This document shows, piece by piece, positions 1-10,011 of a DNA stretch of 64,000 nt. Within the stretch, counting starts at the first letter, position 1; each line of letters starts with the position of its first letter. The position numbers and the translations under genes are program-made. Under the pieces are notes generated by a model. It ran no database searches. It saw only the letters and a list, made by a program, of their open reading frames with translations, and was not told the DNA's origin. The stretch comes from Magnolia sinica (taxonomy: Eukaryota > Streptophyta > Magnoliopsida > Magnoliales > Magnoliaceae), in the NCBI RefSeq assembly GCF_029962835.1, contig NC_080591.1:43717501-43781500 (forward strand), given 5' to 3'.

Positions 1-2
1 TT

Positions 3-453
3 GTGATGGGTGGTGGTGGTGCAGTTGTTGGTTTGGATGATAGAGACCTGGGTGATGGTCTTGATAGCTCTTTGTATTGGAGTGGTCCTAATATTGCGAC
101 ACCTGTGGTAGGTACTTTTCTGACAGCTCTGGATGTGATGATTGTGGGTAACTCTGGTCCATCTGTTACTGCTTTTCAGGACACGCCTCCCGAGGCTATG
201 GGAGCATCGGTCTTCTTTCGTTGCCACGAGATTGAATTTTTAGACGAGAGGATGCCTATTTTTTATAATTCATCAGCTAATCCTAGTCTCCAGATTATCG
301 AGGGCGTACTAGTTCGTACTTGTCACCTGCAGCCACGCGGTACCTGTTTAGAGAGACTACACGTCTAGATAGGTAGTTTGACCGCTTTCGAGAGTCATAA
401 ACTATACCTTCTGGGCTTCGGAGAGGTTCTACATCTTCACCGAGTTTTCCTGG
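3..453 (+). pseudogene. PMD-like antisense ORF of element C, part 1 (split by element A)
   Basis: A frame is open from the left edge to a TAG at 366-368. After that one stop the same frame continues to 453, where element A is inserted, and resumes at 13,673 in the same phase. No domain is recognisable in the first 120 codons. The last codons before the junction (LYLLGFGEVL) look like the lead-in of a plant mobile domain. The ORF runs opposite to the gag-pol of element C and lies beyond its integrase, on the 3' LTR side. Its 5' end is outside the window. It is probably decayed: stops at 366 and just past the A junction. Confidence 0.5.
449..453. repeat. Target-site duplication of element A (left copy, CCTGG)
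   Basis: CCTGG immediately precedes the LTR's TG and is repeated at 13,668-13,672 right after the terminal CA of the 3' LTR. Five base pairs is the normal Ty3/gypsy duplication length. Confidence 0.95.
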
Positions 454-2574
454 TGTTGAGTGTTAAATATTGCATATTAGACCCTAGTTATTACCGGGTT
501 TTATGAATATGATAATACTTAACGTCCTATTTTAATCATGTTTGTGTTACAAGGTGATTTTAAGAGCGTGGACTAAAAAAGGGTACAAAAGTCAGGGATT
601 TGAGGCTCACAAATCACCAAGGCAAGGGACGGATCTTAGGGGACTGAGATTGAAGAATTCACACGCCAAAGATCTGAGAAAATCCAGTGATTAATGATAA
701 AGAGGCCTGAAAATCTCCTGAATGCAAGATCACAAGGTTCCCACCATCCGTTTGGCACGAAACTTTATACATGGCCTGAAGATCATAAAATAATTGCACA
801 CGTAAAATTTTAGCCCTCGGATCTTTGTGGAAGTGGCCCAACGTAAAGATCAGCCATAAATCACTAATGTGGGGCCCACCCGATCTTCAGATATACCTCG
901 ATTTTGGACTCAACCACTTAATTTAGATGGGGAAGTGGATGGATGGAACGGATTTCCTAAAAACATCAAGGTGGGACCCACTTCATGAGATTGGGAGTGC
1001 ACAAAAGCTGTGCACTCACCGTGCACCGAATGGTTCAAGTCGGTCACCGTGTGCTAATCTGACTTGTTTTAAAAAAACAAAACGCCCACCCACCCGTGAA
1101 CATCCGAGTACAGAGAGTTGTAGGTGATCTCAGCGGCCCACTATATCGGCCTAGATGGATGATCTGGACCGTCCATCCGAAGTGGAATGAGCCAACAACC
1201 AAGACTTAGGTGACAGAATTTCAAAAGACAGCGAGGATGGTTTTTCAGCCGTTCAAACGTAGGACGGATGGCAGCGAGGGAATTCTGTGGGCCACACCAA
1301 AACCAATCCAAAACCATCCATTCCCAACTTATTTTTCGAGGGGAATTCAATGGATGGAGTGGATTTCTACGCCAGTATTGATCAAGGGCCTACCGATCAT
1401 CACAACGTAAGTTTTTGTACAGGCCGTAAGTCTGAGAAAGTCGACCACTATGGGCCGTTGAGTGATCTTGATCACGGTTGGATCAATGATCTAGACCGTC
1501 CAAAAGCCAGAGAAGAGGGTGTTAACCCTGTCTAAGATACGGTTTGCTTAAGTGGAGAAATCTGTCCTCCAAAACCAGAGCGAACGCAGTTGTTGTGCAT
1601 TTTCTCGCGCAGAATAGAGGTGCGCGGTTTGTGCGATTTGGCATGTGTAAAGAAGGTCGGTGACCGACCTAAATGTTATAAAAGGAGGAGATAAGAGCTG
1701 AGAAGGGGCATCAGAACTTGAGAAATGCAAAGGCAAAAAGAGAGAGAGCATGGAGCACGGCCGGCATAAAGAGTTTTTCTTCTCTTTCTTTGTTTGTTTC
1801 TTTATGCTTTTATTAAGACTTTTAGTTTAATCATAGTTATAATTGGCAAAACCTCTTAGCTAGGGCTAAGAGGTGAAGCTTGTAGCGTGATGGGTTGTTT
1901 TCTATGCTTTGATTCATGTTTTAGTTGAACTATCTTTGATTCTAGTTTGATTAAAAGGAATATTCATAGTTTTTAATGGTTTGTTGTGACTTAAATTACA
2001 ATAGATCTATGATAGCTTTAAGTATGTTATTTTCATTATTAGGATTATGAACCTGGGAATCCCTGTTGTTCACCATCGTCTCATAGACATGGTTGGATGA
2101 CGGAACCCTTCCTAACGTTCATAATTCTCTTAGATTGGTTATGGATTGGTTAAATTCTGTTGTTTGCTTTGTGTCATGGGCATGGTTTAGTGATGGAATC
2201 AATTCTAGTTCTCATACCTCTCGTCTATTGAAACCTGGATCAAAGGAAGTTCAAATTTGGATTTTAATGAATTATCTTCTAATTGGATGAAGATAGGACT
2301 CTAATTCCAGTTGTGTTCTTGAATCAAGCATAGATCTCCCTGATCTCTACAAGTGGATCCTTAGAAACCCTAGTTTCCCACCTTTGAATTTCACAAGTTT
2401 TAGTTAAGTAATTTACAATTATTCTCTTAATTTTTCCTAGTTTAGATTACATCTTCTTCTAGTTCTAGTTCTAGTTACTTTCAAATTACGTACAAGGTTC
2501 AGTCCCTGTGGATTTGACCTCGATCTTACTGAGATTATTACTACATCGCGACCCTACACTTGGGGTTGTGAACA
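454..2574 (+). repeat. 5' LTR of element A (2,121 bp)
   Basis: Begins TGTTGAGTG and ends GTGAACA. Aligns along its length with 8614-13,667 apart from the S1 insertion. By eye the two copies differ by scattered substitutions (mostly C/T and G/A) and small indels, so the element is not recent. Short ORFs inside it are not coding. It contains the promoter listed at 1655-1684. Confidence 0.95.
1655..1684 (+). promoter_or_regulatory. LTR promoter of element A: 15-bp palindrome plus TATA box
   Basis: TATAAAAG at 1677-1684 is a good TATA box. It is conserved in the 3' LTR at 9837-9844. Just upstream GGTCGG-TGA-CCGACC (1655-1669) is a perfect inverted repeat with a 3-nt centre; in the 3' LTR (9815-9829) it is partly decayed. 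Transcription would start about 30 bases downstream, around 1710. Function of the palindrome is inference. Confidence 0.65.
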
Positions 2575-2580
2575 AGTTTT

Positions 2581-2598
2581 TGGCGTCGTTGCCGAGGA
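2581..2598 (+). other. Primer-binding site of element A, tRNA-Asp type
   Basis: TGGCGTCGTTGCCGAGGA, six bases past the LTR end, matches the complement of the plant tRNA-Asp 3' end (TGGCGCCGTTGCCGGGGA) at 16 of 18 positions. Both differences are transitions. Athila elements usually use tRNA-Asp. Confidence 0.85.
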
Positions 2599-2956
2599 TT
2601 GATGGTTGGGTTTTTCTAAGATTAGTTAGTTTTAGAATTTGGTTAAGATTATGGTTTTTCTATTTTTAGGATTAGGTTTTGTTTTCTGTTTTTAGAAACT
2701 TTCTAATTCTAGGTTTAGAAACTTTCCTTTTTAGAAACTAACTCCTCTTTCTATTTTTGTTTTTAAAAACTTTCTAATTTTAGACTTTCTATTTTAAAAA
2801 CTGACTTGTTTTGTTTTATTTTGCAGGTTTTTAACTTAAGAACTTCTAATTTGGTAACTTTTTTCCAACTCTTTTCTCTTTATTTCTATATTTCTATTTC
2901 TTTTCTTCCTTTTTAGGTTTAGGATAGAATCTGAGATTGAGGGCTGCGAGTGTTTC
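2599..2956 (+). other. Untranslated leader of element A with T-rich repeats
   Basis: No gene. At about 2630-2830 the motif TTTAGAAACTTTCTAAT recurs several times in diverged copies within T-rich sequence. Leaders of this kind are common in plant gypsy elements. Confidence 0.6.
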
Positions 2957-3785
2957 ATGCCCAAGTGGGTCCATGACAACACTCGACGTCTCTTAACTGA
3001 AGGAGGATTGGTGAAGGGGTTAACTATCCATCATAGGACTAGACACCGCTCGAGATCCCTGGAGTTAATTAAGGTTATGGCCGTAAATCAACTGGCCAAT
3101 CAACCAGAAGGACTACCTCAACCAAGGGTTGGGGAAGTCTAGGATGAGAATGAAGTGCATCAAGCACCCCCGCCTTGTACTTTACGAGATTATTTACAAC
3201 CGGCGGGGGTGAACACGCCCTCATGCATGGTTTTTTTAAAAAATACGAGACGTGGATATTAAGTCAGGGGTAATCCAACTCCTTCCAAAATTTCATGGAC
3301 TTGAATCTGAAAATTCATATTTACACTTGAAAGAGTTTGATGAGATCATAGCCACTTTATATTTTCCAAATGTATCTGAAGACACAATCAGGCTGAAACT
3401 CTTTCCCTTTTCTTTGAAAGAGAAAGCTAAGACATGGTTGCATTCACTATATCCTGAATCTATTGGCACATGGAATGATATAATAAGGGAGTTCATAAAG
3501 AAATTTTTTCCACATCATAAAACAAACACCCTTAGAAAGTCAATCATGAACTTTGCCCAAAAGGAGGATGAAACATTCTTCCAATGTTGGGAGTGGTTCA
3601 AGGATCTTGTCAGTTCATGCCCACAATATAGTTTTAAAATGTGGCGCATTACACACTTTTTCTATGATGGATTGACATCTTTCATGCTCCAATTGGTCGA
3701 GATAATGTGCAATGGGGAATTCATGAATAAAAATGTCGATGATGTGTGGGACTACTTGGATAGACTTGCTGAAAATGCACAATAA
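2957..3785 (+). pseudogene. gag: gag of element A, disrupted
   Basis: Encodes the retrotransposon nucleocapsid precursor. The N-terminal piece opens at 2957 and stops at 3140-3142. The frame continues and shifts in the T/A run around 3231-3243. The core from 3252 (177 codons) has the retrotrans-gag signature: KSGVIQLLPKFHGLESEN, then a hydrophobic/aromatic pattern with WLHSLYP and ending at VWDYLDRLAENAQ. It stops at 3783-3785. No zinc knuckle is visible before the protease begins about 100 bases later, so the C-terminal part seems deleted relative to a full Athila gag. Confidence 0.85.
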
Positions 3786-3886
3786 TGGGACACATACCCA
3801 AAATCAAGTACCACTTCTAGGCCCACTCAATCAAAGGAAAGGGGGGATTATACCTTCTGAAAGAGGATGATATCCTAAAGCAAGAT

Positions 3887-4450
3887 GTGCCACAGAAATT
3901 CAAAGATCCTGGTAGCCCAACCATACCTTGTGTAATCGGGAACTACCGAATTGAGCACGCACTTCTTGACTTAGGAGCGAGTGTAAATCTGATTCCCTAC
4001 TCTGTGTACAAACAGTTAGGTTTGGGTGAATTAAAACCCACCTTAACCACATTACAACTTGCTGATCACTCAGTTCGTATACCGAGAGGGATAATTGAGG
4101 ATATGTTAGTCCAGGTTGACAGATTCTACTACCCTGTAGATTTTATCGTCCTGGATATGGAACCCATCAGTAACATGAGCACTCAAATTCCTGTCATTCT
4201 TGATCGCTCATTCCTTGCCACTTTAAACGCAATTATCAATTGCAGGAATGGAGTCATGAGTATGTCTTTCAAGACTATGACATTGGAGTTAAACATCTTT
4301 TTCAATACAGGCAGACGGTTAGAGGATGATGACGATTTTTACAACATTAACATGATTGACTCTTTCGCGGAAGATAGAACAACTTTGACCTTATCCTCTG
4401 ATCCTCTAAAGATGTGCCTGGCCCACTCCATGATTTTAATGATGACATGA
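3887..4450 (+). pseudogene. pro: Aspartic protease of element A
   Basis: Retroviral-type aspartic protease that would mature the polyprotein. The active-site region reads LLDLGASVNLIPYSVYKQLG (about residues 26-45). The second conserved half is QIPVILDRSFLATLNAI. The DLGA active site in place of the usual D-S/T-G-A is typical of Athila. The KFKDPGSPTIPC lead-in is also characteristic. An open stretch of 187 codons then hits a stop, and the polyprotein continues in another frame from about 4414. Confidence 0.85.
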
Positions 4451-5560
4451 TTAGGGAGATGGGTGTCATGCTTAATACTGTGCTAGTACTTAAAGTTAAT
4501 TGGTGGAGACCACAATTTGAAGAGTTACCCCAAACTGATGAAGTGCCTCTACCGTCTAACCTCAAGCCACTAAAGCTTGACCTAAAATGTTTGCCCTCTG
4601 ATTTAAAATATGTCTATATAGGTCAAGATGAGACATACCCGGTGGTGATTTCTTCCCACCTTGAGCAAGAACAGGAGAGTATGCTAATATTTACTCTCAT
4701 TGAGCATAAAGGAGCCCTTGGATGGACGATTGCGAACCTCAAGGGAATTAACCCTTCGAATTGTACTCACCGTATTTATCTTGAGGATAATGCGAAGACT
4801 TCTCGGCAATCATAATATAAACTAAATCCAAACATGAAAGAAGTGGTTAACGTTGAGGTTCTTAAACTATTGGATGTGGGTATCATATACCTTATATCCG
4901 ATGGTAAATGGGTGATTCCAACCCACATGGTTCCTAAGAAGTCCGGAATCACCATCGTAACTAAATGCCAATAATAAACTCGTACCAACTAGAGTTACTA
5001 CTGGTTGGAGAATGTGCATTGACTATAGGAAGTTAATACCATCACGAGAAAGGACAACTTTCCTTTACCCTTCATTGATCAAATCTCGGAAAGGCTAACT
5101 AGTCACTCGTACTATTGTTTCCTTGATGAGTATTTAGGCTACAACCAGATAGAGATAGCCCCTGAAGATCAAGAAAAGACCACATTTACATGTCCTTACG
5201 ACGCCTTTACTTACCCAAGGATTTCATTCGGGCTATGTAATGCCACCGCCACTTTTCACCGATGCATGATGAGTATTTTTTTCTGATATAGTGGGGCAAT
5301 ATCTAAAGGTCTTCGTGGACGACTTCTCTGTCTTTGGTCCATCTTTCAGCGATTGCCTAGAAAATCTTAAATGTGTGCTAAAAATATGTGAAGAAAATAA
5401 TTTGGTACTCAATTAGGAAAAGTGTCATTTCATGGTTGGTAAGGGAATTGTTCTTGGACATATCATCTCATCCAAGGGACTTGAGGTAGATAAGACTAAA
5501 ATTGATCTTATCTCTAACCTACCTCCACCCAAGAATATATGAGACGTGCGATCCTTCTTC
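4414..5560 (+). pseudogene. Reverse transcriptase of element A, several stops and frameshifts
   Basis: The spacer at 4414-4815 (VNWWRPQFEELP...) leads into the RT. From 4830 the fingers read EVLKLLDVGIIYLISDGKWV and MVPKKSG, then KDNFPLPFIDQI and CFLDEYLGYNQIEIAPEDQEKT. After a frameshift near 5285 the catalytic block FVDDFSVFG lies around 5310. It is followed by the KCHF and GHIIS blocks (about 5418-5470) and the connection PPPKNI*DVRSFF. At least four in-frame stops are present. The catalytic DD pair is retained. Confidence 0.85.
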
Positions 5561-6120
5561 AGACACACTAGTTTTTATAGAAGATTCATAAAGGACTTTA
5601 GTCATTTCTCTCGTCCTTTATGTAATCTACTTCAAAAGGATGCACCATACGAGTAGACTGAGCAATGTCAGGAAGCATTCACTAAGCTTAAGGGCATGTT
5701 AACCACTACACCTATCATGGAGCCACCCGACTGGAGTCTTCCTTTTGAACTTATGTGCAATGTGTCAGAATATGCTCTTGGGGTGGTTTTAGGCTAGAGA
5801 AAAGAAAAGAAGCCCTACGTTATTCATTACGCAAGTAGAACTCTAAATCCTACCCAAGTGAACTACTAGACTACAGAAAAGGAACCCTTAACCATAGTGT
5901 TCACTTTGGATAAAATTAAGTCCTACTTGATCGGATCCAAGATCTTCATATACATAGATCATGTGGCGCTCAAGTATCATATTTCTAAGAATGATGCTAA
6001 GCCCCGCTTAATAAGATGGATTCTCCTACTCCAAGAATTTGATTTAGAAATAAAAGATAAAAAGGGAGTAGAGAACGTAATGGCTGACCATCTTTCTCAC
6101 CTTGATCTCCCTAATTATCC
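5561..6120 (+). pseudogene. RNase H of element A
   Basis: Follows RT directly. After the RFIKDFSHFSRPLCNLLQKD junction the domain has LMCNVSEYALGVVLG (first acidic position shows N, not D), YASRTLNPTQVNY, the EKEP block where the stop-interrupted glutamate lies, and [10 protein letters not shown]. The tail [21 protein letters not shown] and ADHLSHL is the typical gypsy RNase H to integrase transition. Stops near 5796 and 5867. Confidence 0.8.
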
Positions 6121-7455
6121 TGAGACAACACATATCAATAACATGTTCCCTGACGAACAATTGTTCAAAGTCTCTCATTCACATTGGTTTGTTAATATTA
6201 CTAATTATCTTGCCACAGGTTTCACATCGACACATTGGACTGCGCAAGATAAGAAGAAATTTTTCACCAAGGTGCGCAAATTCTTCTGGGATGATCCGTA
6301 TTTATTTAAATATTGCCCAAACCAAATCTTAAAAAGATGTGTGCCAGACGATGAGCATCAGAGTGTCATCTCCTTCTGTCACTCACAGGCCTGTGGTGGT
6401 CACTTTTCTACTAAAAAGATCACGACCAAGATTCTGCAGTGTGGCTTTTATGGGCCCACTATGTTCAAGGACACATGAGTTTTGCAAGGCTTGTGAGTAT
6501 TGTCCCATCGAAATATGATGCCCTTGAACCCCATCCTTATCATAGAAGCATTTGATTGATGGGGCATCGATTTTATGGGATCATTCCCTCAATCCTTTGA
6601 AAATCTATATATTTTGCTCGCTGTAGACTATGTTACTAAATGGGTCAAAGCAATTCTGTGCTGGAACAATGACCATCAAACGGTCATTAAATTCTTAAAA
6701 GAGAACATCCTTTCCTAGTTCAAAATGCCTCGAGCCACCATTAGTGATGAGGGCTCATATTTTTGTAATAGACCATTCAAGAATTTGATGAAAAAATATG
6801 GTATTTATCATAAGGTGAGCACTCCATATCACCCACGAATAAGTGGGTAAGCTGAGATTTCTAATAGGAAAATTAAACACATCTTGAAGAAAACGGTTAA
6901 CCCTGATCGTAAGGATTGGTCAATCCAATTGACCGATGCCTTATGAGCTTACCGTACAGCGCTTAAAACCCCTATTGGAATGTCTCCCTTTATATTTGTC
7001 TATGGGAAAGCTTACCACTTGCCTATGAAGTTGGAACATAGAGCCTACTGGGCGATCAAAAATCTAAATTTCAATCTGAATAACGCTGGCTTGCTACGCA
7101 AACTTCAGTTGAATGAACTCGAAGAAATCTGGACTGATGCGTAGGAGAACTCGAGAATTTACAAGGACGAGATGAAGGCGTTTCATGACCAACACATCAT
7201 CAAAAATCATTCACGCTAGGTCAAAAAGTCCTTATGTATGATTCTCAATTACATCTCTTTCCAGGTAAGCTCCAGTCTTGTTGGACCGGCCCTTTCACTG
7301 TTATCAATATTTATCCTCATGGGGCTATCGAGATTCGGAATCCAAACAATGGCAATGAGTTTAAAGTAAATGGACATCGATTAAAGCCATTTGTTGAGAA
7401 ATTTGATTCAGAGGACATGTCCATACCTCTGAATGATCCTGCTTATCAAGATTGA
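6121..7455 (+). pseudogene. Integrase of element A with Athila-type C-terminus
   Basis: Inserts element cDNA into the genome. The HHCC zinc finger is around 6355-6510 ([12 protein letters not shown] ... FCKACEYC, with a frameshift at 6470-6480). The catalytic triad is visible: D in WGIDFMG near 6560, D in ISDEGSYF near 6747, and E in [10 protein letters not shown] near 6856. The C-terminal part has TPIGMSPFIFVYGKAYHLP and the end block [20 protein letters not shown]...VNGHRLKPF. Stops at several positions (6717, 6848, 6943, 7141, 7217). Key residues remain but the gene is dead. Confidence 0.85.
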
Positions 7456-8613
7456 TCTCCTAGTCTGATGGAGGTATAGGTAGGTTTACTACTTTAATAG
7501 GACTAAGGTAGTTTACTTTTTGTCATTCTAGGATAGTCAGCTTTAAGCTGTTAGGATAGTTTGCTTTCTGTTTGTTTTAGGATAGTTTGTTTTTGAACTC
7601 TTGTGCTAACCACTTTCACGCTAAGATCCTTTGGAAAAAGCTTCAAAAATTCCTCCATCAGGTACTACCTTTCCATCACTTCTCCTTTACTTTCGTTGTC
7701 TCATATGCATTGCATGCTTATATCTTTTACATTGAGGACAATGTAGATTTTAGGTTGGGGATGGGAGAGTAGGTTACCTAATCAATATTGTCTTGGTCTT
7801 GAGCAAAAATTGTGAAAATTTTTGAATTTTTTCTGAAAATTTTGTGAATTCGAGTGATTTTGAAGAATATTCTTGATTTAAGAAGTATAAGACATAATGT
7901 TGGGGATTTATGACTCGTGGATTCAGTTACCTATTAAACTTCAAAGTTAAGTTTTGATTATTACTCCTTGATTAGAAGTTTTAAACATTGATTGAGTCAT
8001 GATTTCACATGTCACATCTAGCTTACACATTAAGGTTTCAGTTCGATATTGAAGGGTTAACTTGGTAATCACTAAGTATAGAAGGAACCAGCCTGGGGAA
8101 TTTATCCATCATGTTCTTTGAATATATATATATATAGAATATTATATATATATATCTAAAAAATAGTTGTCATCGAAAACGGCTACCTGTTAAATATCTT
8201 TACGTGAAGCCATCGATGGAAAAATCAAAAGTTGGAATAATAAAAAGGCCGAACTATAAGGCAAGTTTTGGTTTAGGTTTGGCTATTCAAAATGTTTTTG
8301 TTGATTACCAACGATATCATGAAAGTTGAGAATTGGACCTTTAATTGTGATAAGTCTAGGTTGCACTATAAGCCCATGGAACTCAATGTTTAAAATTGTT
8401 CTAATTGATGGATTAATAGTTTGAACTTGACTATGAAGTTTACCGTGCACTTGAGTTTAGGAGAAACTAATGCTCAACATTAATGCATCTTAGAATTCTA
8501 GTATCTAGATTGTTTTCTCAAAAATCACTCGAGTTTATAGAAATTGTCTTTTAATTCTTAAAATATTTTTTGTATACTTTACTCGGGACTAGCAAAATGA
8601 TGGTTGGGGATTG
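7456..8613 (+). other. 3' untranslated region of element A, no gene; conserved hairpin motif and polypurine tract
   Basis: No credible ORF; an env-like gene is not visible. At 7729-7744 ACATTGAGGACAATGT is a 6-bp stem inverted repeat followed by a purine-rich stretch (7751-7769). I recall this motif from other plant gypsy elements, from memory and not checked. An AT-repeat lies at 8120-8155. The final purine-rich tract before the 3' LTR is at about 8600-8613. Confidence 0.6.
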
Positions 8614-10011
8614 TGTTGAGGGTCAAATATTGCATATTAGACCCTAGTTATTACCTGATTTTATGAACATGATAATGTTTAACGTTCTATTTTAATCATG
8701 TTTATGTTGCAAGGTGATTTTAGGAGCGTGGACTGAAAAAGGGTAGAAAAGGCAAGGATTTGAGCTCACAAATCACCAAGGCAAGGGACAAATCTTAGGG
8801 GACTTTAATTGAAGAATTCACATGCCAAAGATCCCAGAAAATCCAGTGATTAACGAGAAAGAAGCACGAAAATCTCCTGAACAAGATCATAGGGTTCCCA
8901 CCATCCATTTGGCATGAAACTTTATACCTGACCTGAGGATCATAAAATAACCGTACACATAAAATTTTAGCCCTCAGATCTTTGTGAATGTGGCCCAACA
9001 GAAAGATTAGCCATAAATCACTGATTTGGGGCCCACCTGATCTTTGGATATACTCAATTTTGGACTCAACCACTTAAATTAGATGGGGAAGTGGATGGAA
9101 GAAACGGATTTCCTAAAAACATCAAGGTAGGACCCACTTCATGAGATTGGGAGTTCACAGAAGTTGTGCACTCGTCGTGCACCGAATTATTCAAGTCAGT
9201 CAGTGTGCCCTGACCCGACTTGTTTTAAAAAAAAATAGAACGCCCGCCCACCTACGAACATCCAAGTACAGAGAGGTGCGGGTGATCTCAATGGCCCACC
9301 ATATCAACCCAGATGGATGATCTGGACCATTCATCCGAAGTGGAATGAGCCAACAACCAAGACATAGGTCACAGAATTTCAAAAGACAGCGAGGATGTTT
9401 CTCAGCCATTCAAACGTAGGACAGATGGCAGCGAGAGAATTCTGTGGGCCACACCAAAACCAATCCAAAACCGTCCGTTCCTAACTTGTTTTTCGAGGGG
9501 AATTCAATGGATAGAGTGGATTTCTTCGCCAGCATTGATCAGGGGCCCACCAATCATCACAGCATAAGTTTTTGCGCAAGCCATGCGTCCGAGAAAGCTA
9601 GCCACTATGGACCATTGTGTGATCTTGATCACAGTCGGATCAATGATCCAGACCGTCCAAAAGCCAGAGAAGGGTGTGTTGACCTTGTCCAAGATGTCGG
9701 TTTGCTTAAGTGGAGCAATTTATCCTCTCAAAACCAGATCAAACGCAGATGTTGTGCATTTTCTTGTGCAGAACAGAGGTGGGCGGTTTGTGCGATTTGG
9801 CGTGCGTAAAGAAGGTCGGTTACCAACCTATCATGTTATAAAAGGAGGAGATAAGAGTTGAGAAGGAGCATCAGAACATGTGAAGTGCAAAGGCATAAAG
9901 AGAGAGAGCGTGGAGCACGGCCGACATAAAGAGTTTTTCTTCTCTTTCTTTGTTTGTTTCTTTATGCTTTTATTAAGATTATTAGTTTAATCATAGTTAT
10001 GATTGGCTAAA

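Noticed and set aside
2957-3142. Independent small gene upstream of gag in element A
   Set aside because: It is the N-terminal part of gag, separated by a stop and a frameshift in a homopolymer run.
7456-8613. env-like gene expected after the integrase in Athila
   Set aside because: No ORF with signal peptide or membrane segment is present; the 61-codon frame at 7587-7772 overlaps the conserved hairpin motif and is not convincing.
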